Origin: Antilocapra americana
Taxonomy: Eukaryota; Chordata; Mammalia; Artiodactyla; Antilocapridae
Length of the DNA stretch: 64,000 nt
Direction: 5' to 3'
NCBI GenBank assembly: GCA_007570785.1
Contig: ML662449.1
Location: 7,439,721 to 7,503,720, forward strand
Below, one piece after another: positions 12,038 to 64,000 of this stretch. Position numbers and translations under genes: made by a program. Positions within the stretch are counted from its first letter, which is position 1, and every line of letters begins with the position of its first letter. The notes below the pieces were generated by a model. The model ran no database searches, was not told where the DNA came from, and saw only the letters and a list, made by a program, of their open reading frames with translations.

Positions 12038-14345
12038 TTAATTAGGACCACAGATAAACTTAAAAGTTTCTGATCATCTGTAGGATCTGGGTAGAAAGCC
12101 TTATTTTCCAATGGTAGTTTTTGTGTGTGTTTATGAAAAAAGTTTTTCATCACTTCAAGCATTTAACTATGAAAGTTACTAAGTTAACTTCACACACTGT
12201 AGTAAGATTTTCTCTTGACCTTTTCCTACATTTCCCAGCCATTCAAACAGATCTTCTCTATCGCTTACAAACCAGTGACATTTTACTCTAAAATTTGAGA
12301 TGTTTCTGGACTTGCAGGTCATTAAAAGTAAAATGCCATCGTCTCCCTCCAAAGAGATGGTCTTTTCTACTGGAACATATCTCTAGATCTTTGCAGAACA
12401 CATGGTGAAAGGGAATTTGGCCTTGGACCAATCATCCAGCATCGTGGCATACTGTTCTGAGATGCCATCTACAGATATAAATTATCTGTAGTGGGTCCTC
12501 TAATAGCTCTTGACCTCCTCTTGGCTCCATCAGTTGCTTTTTATTTTCCTTCCAGATTCTTAATTATTCCTCTTGGGGTGAGAGAAACTCAGAGGCGAAT
12601 TTGCTGATTTTTATTTTCCAAAACAGTTATATACAGAAACATTAGTCTTTCATTCCTTTGTGTGGACATTTGGAGGACATGATCTTCTGCTCCATTTTAG
12701 TTTCAAAGAAATTCTCTCTACATGTTCCTACTTCTAGCACTGTGTAAATGGAAACAAGTTCTAGAAGAGTTGATAGACTGAAAAGCAGCGAGAAGTACAG
12801 TCCTCTAAAACATGAGCCCTGAAATCACTTTCTGTTTAGAGAAACTTCAGTTCCAGCGGCTGCTTTTCTGTCTCATCATCTCCGTTGTCAATTATCCAGA
12901 GCAGTTGCTCAAAGCCTTTTATTTCTCTCATCAGGCTTCTTTCTCATTCCCTAACGCTTAAAAGGTAATCTTGCATTCTACCCTAAAACAGTACAATGGA
13001 TCCAAACTCCCTCAAATTCCCTTTTTTCCCCAGCCTTAAACCAGTATGCATAGCCATACTTTCCTGTTTGCCAGGAAAGAAATGTCTCTGAAAGACCAGT
13101 CCCTTTAACAGTATTCCTAATCCGACCCTTTCTACTCAAAGGACCTTGTTCCATCAGTTATCCCTGTCCTCTTCTGTATCTTAAAGCTTGTCTCTCCTGG
13201 CTCCTTCTACTCTCCGGTGCTCAGTCCTCTCTCACCCTTTTCTTTCCCTCAGTGTTGCTCCTTTAAAATGTTCAGAAACAGTCATCCGCAGTCACTGGCT
13301 CTAGGTACGCAACTCCCGTTCTTTGCAAGTCCAGTTCCATTGTTCCTTCATTTTATTCTTTCTCCGAAGCTGTTCTTGTCTAGATCTCCAGTTATTTCCC
13401 CATTGCCAGTAGAAGCAGTCCCATTTCTACCTTTGCTCTACCTTTCTGAGGCAGTAGTCATTCTTACTCCTTCACTCAGAGGGAAGTGCTAAGGAATTTT
13501 CATTTGTATGCTCAGAGTTCAGGTGTGTTAGTTTGATACTGTGAGGCCTCATCTTGTTTTGGTATGTACTTTCCGATTAAAAGAGACCTTATCACTTGGA
13601 ACAGCTGAGATCTCCAGTCAGTGTGGTGGTGGTTACTATTGTCATGGTTCTGATTTGTGCTAACTCTTACAGAATCACATGTTTCTTGCCTCCTCCCTCC
13701 CATTTATTCTTATTAAACAGAAGTAAAACAAATTATTAAAACTAGTTTAAAAATAGGGCCTTTGTGCATAAATCCTATTACCCAGCTTGCTCACTGACCT
13801 TGGATTTTGAAAAGGTTTGCCTCTATGGATGTTGAAGTAACCATACCAAGGGATGAGGCAGCTTCCAGTGTCTGAATGGGTCCTGAAACACGAGAGGTGC
13901 TCAACATGTACTCATTGAAACATTAATTCCATGAGCAGCCGTGAGTTATGCTGTTCCAGCCAGAGAGCTGGAAACAACCCGTCTTCTATCCCGGTTGGTT
14001 GGCTTGAAAGGCTTAATTGTGAGCAAAATGCTGGCCATTGTAGTCCCTCCAAAATTTTAAAAAGCAGTTATTCTTTTCATATATTTCCTGAAGAGAGAAA
14101 AACAGTGTGAATAGTTTAAAAGTCAAGTTGAATTCACTTGTTGTTCTTACAACCAGGAAAAAAATGATCAGTTTCACTTTTCTGAATTAAAAATTCACAT
14201 ATTTAAATAGTTCGTATTGTGGCTCTCCTTTAAGCCCCTCTATGGTGTTTCTGGAGATGAGAGTCTTTGCTTCTGGCTTATGGGGAAGACTGATGCCCTG
14301 AGCAAGTAGGCCGCCTGTGACCATTTGGTTTCAGAATCTAGTTCA

Positions 14346-14942
14346 AGAGAGAGTTGAACTCAAAATCACTGCAGATGGTAACTGCAGCCATAAAATTAAA
14401 AGACGCTTACTCCTTGGATGGGAAGTTTTGACCAACCTAGACAGCATATTAAAAGCAGAGGCATTACTTTGCCAGCAAAGGTCCGTCTAGTCAAGGCTAT
14501 GGTTTTTCTAGTAGTCATATATGGATGTGAGAGTTGAACCATAAAGAAAGCTGAGCACCGAAGAATTGATGCTTTTGAACTGTAGTGTTGGAGAAGACTC
14601 TTGAGAGTCCCTTGGACTGCAAAGAGATCCAACCAACCAGTCCATCCTAAAGGAAATCAGTCCTGAATATTCACTGGAAGGACTGCTGTTGAAGCTGAAA
14701 CTTCAATACTTTGGCCACATGATGCGAAGAGCTGACTCATTTGAAAAGACCCTGATGCTGGGAAAGATTGAAGGCAGGAGGAGAAGGGGACGACAGAGGA
14801 TGAGATGGTTGGTTGGCATCACCGGCTCAAAGGACATGAGTTTGAGTAAACTCCAGGAGTTGGTGATGGACAGGGAGGCCTGGCATGCTGAGGTCCGTGG
14901 GGTCACAAAGAGTCAGACACGACTGAGCAACTGAACTGAACT
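14346..14942 (+). mobile_element. BovB LINE 3' fragment, sense
   Basis: Sense-orientation BovB ending cgactgagcaactgaactga. The frame 14689-14934 encodes [20 protein letters not shown] and onward, the C-terminus of ORF2. It is the only BovB piece here in the same orientation as AAK1, and it ends about 230 bp before the first visible exon. Confidence 0.93.
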
Positions 14943-15085
14943 CAGGAGAGCGTTGTGGTTTAGTTGGGTTGTAGAACTGCTATTGAAGATCTGGCCATGA
15001 CTCTCAGAGACCACTGGAAATGTGCTCTTGACCCCGTTTCTTAGTCTGACCTCTGCTCACTGTCAGTGTTGGTCTGTGTATTTAA

Positions 15086-56914
<41,829 letters not shown>

Positions 56915-58424
56915 GTAGGTAAATAAAACTGAAGTTAAGTTACATCACAGGGCCTCTTGAGAGTTGTTTTAAACACTGTGAGAACAACCTGCAGTCCAGA
57001 ACCTAATAGTAGGTACTGTTGTATATTTTTACTGTGTCTCAGTACAAGGGACAAAATTCACTTGGAAGGCACTTATCCTTAGCAAAGACAGTAAATTCAG
57101 CTCATATTATACCAAATTGTATTCCACATCATATCAGTGTTAAGATTCATATCCTTGACTGTGTTAATGGTAATGTAAAGGGCCTGTGTATTGCAAAGAA
57201 CTTTTAGTCCAGTGTGGTGATAAGAGTGTGTGTGGGGGTAACCTACAAGCACATGACAGAAGGAATAAAATCATAATAGTATAGTATACTGATTGGATTA
57301 TGAGTGACTTCCTGTTCCTGTTTTGTTTTAACGTGCTTTTATTTTTATAAGATAAAAATACATAATAAAATTTGATAGGGAATGTGAGTCAGGAGACCTA
57401 GGTTCCACTGCTTTCCACTATCTGAACTTGACTTTTCATCATCAAGATAAGTGGTTCTAATCTCCCCTACAATCTGCCGTGTACTGATTTTTAAGTAAGC
57501 AGTCTAAAAACGTAAGAAACGGTTAGCGTGGTCTGATTGAAACAGCTTTCGAAACAATGCTTGGATGCTTTCCAGTTGGGGTTCATGATGCCAAAGATTT
57601 CTCTTTGCTCCCCTCCTCATCCTTTTAGAGGAAGAGGAGCACAATGTGAGGGACAGAAGTTGCCCTTTCCTTCTTGATCAGTCTCTTTCAAAAAGCAAAT
57701 AGATCCAGCCCCTTAGAAGTAACTGGCAGTCATTTTGCTGTTGATAGTTTTTCTTTTTCCTCATTCTTACTCCTGTTGATTTCTTGAACTAAAAGAATCT
57801 GCTTGGTTTTTTCTTCTCTCCCAAAATGTCAGAGGGATTTATTTGATTGATTGCTTCACAATTGGAAGAGATTGTGATGTGGAAATCCTCTACTTACAAA
57901 ACAGACCCACAGCTAGGGTACCAAGACAGTTTTTATTTCCTTAGATAGTTTGTTGACCCTTCTAAGAAGAAGCAGAAATTTGCCTTAATCAGATAGTATC
58001 GTGTGTAACTGGCTGGGCCTGGAGGTAGGTCAAAAATACTTAAAATCATTAAGAAATGATTCAGGTAGGGTAATTAAAGAAGTGAGAAGAAAGGTGTCAA
58101 ATAGAGGTTCTTTTCTCTGTTGCATCTTTCAAGTATGCCTGGCAGGGCTTAGATAGGCCAGTTTCAAGCAGATACCCCTTCAGATTCATGCCTTGTTCTT
58201 ACCCAGATAGCCCATGAGCTGCAGAAGCTGGAAGGCTGGCCTCTTGGGACAAGCCAGAGGATGAAAGCATAAATCATGCATGTTACTCCTTTGAATTCTC
58301 AAATCACTGAGCAAAAAATCCAGGCTTCTCACCCCACCCAGAAGGCCCTGACGAATCTGGCCCTTGGCTGCCCCTCTGCCCTGGGCTCAGAGCATTCATT
58401 CCTTTAGTCTTTCCTTCAGTAAGC

Positions 58425-58920
58425 TGATCTGATTCCCACCTCAGGGCCTTTGCACTTTCTGGTACTCTGCCTGGAACAGTTTTCCTTCTTGTCAGTCGAC
58501 ATTCGGGTCTTGAGCTTAAATGCTGTGTCCTCAGTGAGGCCCAGTGTGGTCCTGTGGGCACTGTCAGTCATGCTGCTGCTGCTGAGTCGCTGCAGTCCTG
58601 TCCAACTCTGTGCGACCCCACTGATGGCAGCCCACCAGGCTCCCCCGTCCCTGGGGTCCTCCAAGCAAGAGTACCGGAGTGGGGTGCCATTGCCTTCTCC
58701 GTCAGTCACGCTCCCTGGCTTTATTCTTCATAGCACTTACCGTGACATTTGTCTGTTTTTGCTTCTTCATTGCCTCTTGTTTGCTTGGTCAGTCCGCACC
58801 AGAACGTCAGGTCCTGAGGGAGGGATCTTGTCTGTCTTATTTGCCGGTGTACTGCCAGTGTCAGGAATACTGCTGGGTATAGCTGGCACTCACTGAGTAT
58901 CTGCAGATCAGATGAATAAT
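58425..58920 (+). mobile_element. L2 LINE 3' relic split by Bov-A
   Basis: Left part cagggcctttgcactttctg, gtactctgcctggaacag. After the SINE: cttcatagcacttaccgtga and tgagggagggatcttgtctg. The L2 order is preserved across the insertion. Confidence 0.65.
58563..58716 (-). mobile_element. Bov-A monomer SINE with target-site duplication
   Basis: A single monomer (tgctgctgctgctgagtcgc ... ttgccttctcc). The flanks gtcagtcatgct and gtcagtcacgct form a near-perfect target-site duplication. Confidence 0.88.
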
Positions 58921-59867
58921 TAAATAAAACCTGAGGCTGAAAGGCTTTTGACGGGCCCATTACTCTCCATTTCTGTCCCCAGCCACCAAACCCCAGACTC
59001 CTAGCTCCATAGCCTTTCATGTGTGACTCTACCAACCCCAAGCCAGGCCTGCTACCCACTGTTTGAGGAGATATAAACAGCCCACAGCCCACATGTCAGG
59101 AAGCTGCCAAACCCCTGGATGAAAGTAGTAGCTAAGCTCGGCAGATCCTCAGTTCCCTCCTTTCATGCTGCTATCTTGAATTTGGGCTAAGGATGGCACG
59201 TGACCATTGTGTCTCTGGCTATTTCATTTACTTCAGTGCCCAGTCTGTGGCACATTCAGCATTCACTTATAGCTCTTTATCTCCATATCCTTCTGCGGCA
59301 TCTCTAAATACTCCAGTGAGGAAAGGGCTGAGAACTTAGGGTCTCTGGTCCTGTGGCAGACTGCGGATTTGTCTCCTGCCCCTCGAAGCAAGCAGTCAGT
59401 CACTCTCTCCACCCCATGGTGGACACCGGTCAGGTGTATCAGTTGGTTGGTTTTACGTACGTGCTTTCCCCTCCCACACTCATCCTTCCTGGTGTTGAGA
59501 GTCATGGAAGCTCAGTCTCCTGAAACTGTGTCTTTTATGACTTAACATTTTACTTTATGCTCTTTAAATGTTTACACTTATAATTTCCTTTGAGCCTACA
59601 GATAATACAGACAGGTGGGTGTGTCACGTAGTCTCTTGCCTTGTGAGTAAGGAAGGGAGGCCCTAATTCCGTGTGACTGAGCTCCTTGCTCTTCATTGGC
59701 CCAGAGCCCAAGGCAGCTAGTGGTCTTCTTTGCATCCATCCCAAATCAATTAGGCATTTGACTAGAGAGCTCAACTTAAGGTTTAGGGAAATACAGGAAT
59801 GGATTTGAACATGTAAGAGCTTGGTTCTAGCCACTTAGTAGCTAGGTGGTTTTGGTCAAAGGACTCC

Positions 59868-59960
59868 AACCCTGTTCTTGCCTGAAAAATTCCATGGACA
59901 GAGGAAACTGGCAGGTCCATGGGGTTGCAAAGAGTTGGACATGACTGAGTGATTAACATT
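59868..59960 (+). mobile_element. Bov-tA SINE 3' fragment
   Basis: ttcttgcctgaaaaattcca ... gttggacatgactgagtgat. It abuts an L1 piece. Confidence 0.85.
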
Positions 59961-59961
59961 T

Positions 59962-60300
59962 CACATGGCATAATGCCTCATGGTTCATCCATATTGTAGC
60001 ATATGTCAGAATTTCCTTTCTTCTTAAGGCTGAATAATATTCTATTGTGTTTTGTTCATCCATCCGTCAGTTGACACATGGTTTGCTTCTGTGTTTTGGC
60101 TGTTGTGAATAATGCTTCAGTGAACATGACTGCAAATATCTCTTCAAAACTCAAGATTCTTTGGGGTATGTACCCGAAAATAGAATTACTAGGATGTATG
60201 GTAAATCTGTTTTTAATTTTCTGAGGAATTGCCACACTGTTTTCCACAGTAACTATACATCTTTATATTTCTGCCAGCAGTGCTCAGAGTTTGAGGAAAG
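59962..60300 (-). mobile_element. L1 LINE 3' fragment, antisense
   Basis: ggctgaataatattctattg, aattgccacactgttttcca. The minus frame has remnants MFTEALFTTAKTQKQTMCQL, as in the ORF2 C-terminus. Confidence 0.8.
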
Positions 60301-61295
60301 GATTTTTATAGCAACCCCTTAATACTGAGCTTTCAACATCAATGTTCCACAAGACTAAGCAAGAGCACATTAGTTGCCCTGTGAGCGCTACTTCCTAGAA
60401 TTAACAACTTAAAAAAAAAATTCTTCTTGGCTTACAGCCCTCTGTCTTCTTTCGACAAGCAGGCAAGAGAAGCTGCATTTCCTTAGTGATTTGTTGTTAA
60501 GATTGGCATTCTTCGGCATCTTTCTCACTTCCTACTGCTATCTTGTGATATTAAAAGATCCAAGGTAGATCGTAGTGTGTGTCTTCACTCTGGAAAGGTT
60601 TTCTTCCCACAGATTCAGTTCTCTAAAATGGGCTTGGAATGGATCGTGGAGGCTGGCTTTTGATTCCAGCGTGCAGATGTCACAGACAGTTTAGTGCCTG
60701 GTTTCTCAGTGATAGGAGCTGTTTAGAGTGGCTGAGTTCTAAAAATGGCATCTCTTGTTACAAGACTTCAGGGCTCACACCCCAAGTCAGACAAGACATA
60801 AAATTTCCAAAGCCACAGAGCTGCAGCAGCCATACCGCCTTGTTTGATGAGGCTTGCGTCTGGCTCTCCTCTGTCTTAAGTTCAGTCTGCTTTATTCCTC
60901 ATGGTCCTATTTCTGATTAGGGTTGGACTGGGTCCTGAGCAAGCCCTTAGTCTTACTAGCCTGTATAAATAGATATCAATCCTTATTTTTGAGATTTTAA
61001 GAGAGAAATTTTACAACTTGCAGTATTCCCTAGTCTCATGCCAGAAAGTGGTTCTGATTATCTGTCCTTAGACTGGTTTATGATGAATTTGTTACCCTTT
61101 TTGTGATAAATGTTTTCAATAACTAAGCCTTGAGAGGAGAGGTATCTACATCTGAAATGGATGAATTCCTGCCTCCAGCTCCAGCAGTTGCCTTCTCCTC
61201 TCTTCCCCTAGTTCACTTTAAAGGAGAGCAGTGGTGCTCAGAGAAGACCCTTTCACTCCCTCCTTCATTTCAAAGTTCTAACAGTCCTCTCCTTC

Positions 61296-61516
61296 AAAAG
61301 CAGTCTTGGCGCGCGAGATTTCCCGGGGGGGGGGGGGGGGGGGGGAAGAGGGGGGGGGGTTTAGGGGGGGGAGGGGAATATAGAACAAGGCAACTGCTAT
61401 GACAATTGATGGGAAAAACAATTTAAAAAAAATTCTTATTGTATGGGGGGGGTTTCTATTGTATTTGACAGCCTTCTAGATCCTACTGATAAAAAAAAAA
61501 AAAAAAGCAGTCTTGG
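61296..61516. mobile_element. Poly(A)-tailed insertion with 14-bp target-site duplication, source unknown
   Basis: Perfect direct repeats aaaagcagtcttgg at 61296-61309 and 61503-61516 enclose ~193 bp that begin cgcgcgagatttccc, contain G runs (61325-61345, 61350-61359, 61364-61371 and shorter ones), continue through an A/T-rich part (gacaattgatgggaaaaaca ... gccttctagatcctactgat) and end in an A run (61490-61506). This is the mark of LINE-mediated retroposition of an RNA. I do not recognise the source RNA. Confidence 0.8.
61324..61376. repeat. Extreme poly-G tract
   Basis: About 50 bp made almost only of G with few interruptions (aagag, tttag, ag). It lies inside the poly(A)-tailed insertion. 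It may be real or a base-calling artefact. Confidence 0.9.
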
Positions 61517-62100
61517 TTTCCACTGTCCAGGCTAACTAATTCTGTATCCATTTTTCTTTAGCAGTCTACCTTCTCAGTCTTTTAATTGTGATTTCAGTGC
61601 TTTTCCAAGCACTTAACCCGACTCATTTTTGAGAACCCTAGAGACTTGGAAAAGAACTGATTATAATACTGAGAATGTGATAGGAAAATACCACCAATGG
61701 AAAAATATGAGCAGACAATTCATAAAAGACAAAGTATGAATTATCAGTAATTTTTTTTAAAGTTTCCTATCATTTAATTGGTAGATATAATATACCAATT
61801 ATAAAGCAGTGAGGTGCTACAGCTTCTGCTATCAGCTTGGTAAAGGTGGAAATAACCCAGTACCTCAGGCTTGGTGAAGGGATCAGAAAATGGACATATT
61901 CTGATCCTGCTTGTGGGAACATCATTAGTACAGCTCTTGGGGTGGACAGTGTGGTCTTTGAGATTTTACTTCCTTATTGACTTAGCAGTTCGTTTCTAAT
62001 ATATTATCTCCATGAAGACATGAGTATGCTTAAATATTCATTGAACAATCAGTGTATATAAGAAAAGAATGAAAGATTATTTGTTTAAAACTCAACAGTG

Positions 62101-62425
62101 GAGCTTTCCTGGTGATCCAGTGGTTAAGAATCTGCCTTGTAATGCAAGAGACACTGGTTTGATCCCTGGTCAGGGAAGATCCAGCATGCTGCGGAGCAGT
62201 GAAGCTGGTGAGCCCCAACTACTGAGCCTGTGCTCTGGAGCCTGGGAGCCACAGCTGCTGAGCCCACGTGCCCCAGAGCCTGTGCTCCACAAGAGAAATT
62301 ACTGCAATAAGAAGCCTGCACACTGCAACTAGAGTAGCCCCTGCTTGCCACAGCTAGAAAAAAAGCCTGTGCAGCAAAGAAGACCCTGGGCAACCAAAAA
62401 TAAATACATCTTCCAAAAAAACACT
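62101..62425 (+). mobile_element. CHR-type tRNA-derived SINE (long form)
   Basis: gagctttcctggtgatccag head, gtttgatccctggtcaggg box B, ...caactactgagcctgtgctc... tail, ending aaaaataaatac. Confidence 0.9.
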
Positions 62426-62859
62426 TAACAGTGGCTATCTCTACAAAGGAAATTTGGGGTAGTTTTACTTTTATCCTGTAGCTTATCTTTATTTCCCAAA
62501 TTTTATACAGTAAACATATTCTTTTTATACTAAGGTTAAAAAAAAAAAAAAAAAACAATTGCAATTTGTTCCTTTTTCAAATGAGAAGCAAGCTTAGATA
62601 TTCCCCCCAGCCTCATCGCCTTGTTCACCTGGCAGGGCATGTCTGAGCTGAGTTTGCACGATGAACAGCTCTCTGCATTGCCTAAAACCTGCCACCTTGG
62701 GGCCAACCGTTTTAGCTCCTGCCCACATCACCGAGGAGCCCTCCAGGTGTCCTTCTCTGCCATCTGTACCAGTTCAGAGCTCAAGTGTCATTATTCAGCT
62801 ATCTGTCTTCTAAGCAGCCAGTTCCTACTTCCTGATTTTCCCCTCACATTGTATGATTA

Positions 62860-62995
62860 AACTTTTAGAGGTTGATAGCATCTTTAAGTTTATCTTCATT
62901 TTATCAGCAGGAAGACTCAGATCCAGAGAGAGACAGTGATTTGACCAGTGTGCCACACAAACCTTGTGCAGAACCCAGGTCCCCTGGTTCTTTTT
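62860..62995 (-). mobile_element. MIR SINE relic
   Basis: cagcaggaagactcagatcc, agagacagtgatttgaccag, cagaacccaggtcccctggt. Confidence 0.6.
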
Positions 62996-63004
62996 TTTTC
63001 ACCT

Positions 63005-63170
63005 TTAATGTTATTCTTTTTTTTTAAATCAATTTATTTAATTAGAGGGTAATTACTTATTGTGATGGGTTTTGCCATTCATTGACATGAATTGGCCACA
63101 GGCATACATGTGTCCTCTCCACCCTGAACCCTCCTCCCACTTCCCTCACCTTTTTCTCCTCTCTACATGC
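63005..63170 (-). mobile_element. L1BT-like LINE 3' end, antisense
   Basis: A T run, then taattagagggtaattactt, gatgggttttgccattcatt, ggccacaggcatacatgtgt. Truncated to the 3' UTR. Confidence 0.75.
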
Positions 63171-63339
63171 TGCCTCCACCTCCCACTTCACATTATTCAA
63201 GGAATTCTGCTTATTCTGTTCTCATACCAAGGCATTTGAGTAAATTCTAGAATTTCACCCATTTTCACTACTGTAATCTCACACCTCCTCTGGCCCTCTT
63301 ACTTAAAAGAGACATTAATCCTCTTTTATGTGCTCAGTA

Positions 63340-63485
63340 TTTCAGTTTATAAACACACACATATTAATTTCTAATAAATATGCCCATTTAATCCCAACAA
63401 TCTTTTAAAGTAGTTCTTATCCTGTATTTACAGGTGAGAAAACTGATGCTTTGAAAAATCAGGTAACTAATGTAAACTCAGGCCC
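63340..63485 (-). mobile_element. MIR SINE relic
   Basis: cccatttaatcccaacaatc, tatttacaggtgagaaaact, aatcaggtaactaatgtaaa. Confidence 0.55.
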
Positions 63486-64000
63486 TTTGGCTCTTTCACG
63501 TTGCTTATTTATTTGAGAGGATTTTGCAGACACCAGCTGAAAATGTACAGTATTGCAATCAGAGATTAAATAAATAATAACCTCCCTAAATCCAGGAATT
63601 TTCTCCCCTCTCCCTCCAACACACATGTAGAATCTGAAGCTGGATCTGAAAATATCAGAGTCAGCCTAGGAACTGATACAAACTGGATCATTTTCTTCTA
63701 TCCATAATTGTCCACTGCTTTTCACATGTACTGGAATAAGATGGGGTCATGGACTTTTGATTCTAACACAGAAGATATTGAAAACTCGTGTAAAATGTTT
63801 CTTAGGAGGATTCAATCATTGTAAAATGCAATTTATGAATTATTTCTTGGTTTCACTGGTCTGTCACTCTTGTAATTGAGAAGTAGAGTGTGAGCCTCTA
63901 TGCATTTCAGGTATGAGCTGTCCCAGAATTTGGGTTTTGTTTTTGCTTCCAAGGAAGCCACTTCCCATTATTCAAGTAAAACTATAGAAGTCTTTGTTCA

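Larger units (their letters stand above)
56915..64000. other. Downstream intron of AAK1 (at least 7.1 kb)
   Basis: No further AAK1 exon was found: I looked for text like the human EKLIEGLKSPD and saw none. The region carries an L2/Bov-A composite (58425), an L1 3' piece (59962), a poly(A)-tailed insertion (61310), a CHR SINE (62101), MIR relics and an L1 3' end (63005). The stretches 56920-58420, 58940-59860, 60310-61290, 61520-62100 and 63490-64000 show nothing I can name. Confidence 0.75.

Noticed and set aside
13217..13492. Plus-strand 91-codon frame in pyrimidine-rich sequence
   Set aside because: Phe/Leu/Pro/Ser-rich translation typical of CT-rich DNA, with no domain and no context.
56915..64000. 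Search for the next AAK1 exon (human EKLIEGLKSPD text)
   Set aside because: No matching frame flanked by splice sites was found; the exon must lie beyond the window.

Overview
This is ruminant nuclear DNA, most likely from a bovid. It carries families confined to ruminants or even-toed ungulates (BovB/RTE LINEs, Bov-tA and Bov-A2 SINEs, CHR-type tRNA SINEs, an L1BT-like LINE) on a background of old mammalian repeats (MIR, L2, hAT-Charlie, Tigger). Introns are long, and all 28 exon borders examined here are AG/GT. The species cannot be fixed from the sequence alone.

One protein-coding gene is recognisable: AAK1 (AP2-associated kinase 1), plus strand, covering at least 15170-56914 and probably the whole window. 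Fourteen internal coding exons (2071 nt, about 690 codons) join in frame with no stop or frameshift. They begin at the residue matching human Arg95 inside the kinase N-lobe. They run through the catalytic loop, activation segment and C-lobe (exons 1-6 of the window), a Pro/basic linker (7-8), a Gln/Pro/Ala-rich region with two polyglutamine tracts (9-10), a Ser/Thr-Pro phospho-rich segment (11), and endocytic-motif exons with NPF/WxxF and DPF motifs (12-14). The first ~94 residues and the extreme C-terminal AP-2-binding region lie outside the window. No second gene, RNA gene, CpG-island promoter or CRISPR array could be supported.

Layout: 1-15169 is upstream intron full of L1, Bov SINEs and three BovB pieces. 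15170-34095 holds the kinase-domain exons, including a 10.6-kb intron with an L1 inverted-repeat structure. 34096-40389 is the linker and the first Gln-rich exon. 40390-49361 holds a Tigger relic, a palindromic mariner MITE and the phospho-rich exons. 49362-56914 holds the endocytic-motif exons and a tandem AC-repeat duplication. 56915-64000 is downstream intron and includes a poly(A)-tailed insertion with perfect target-site duplications and very long G runs.

The window holds no new multi-gene system. The points worth a second look are the retro-inserted G-rich segment at 61310-61502, the miRNA-like mariner hairpin at 41985-42068, the tail-to-tail L1 hairpin at 19278-19409, a local non-retroviral duplication at about 5.7 and 6.5 kb, and the AC-repeat tandem duplication at 49.8 kb.
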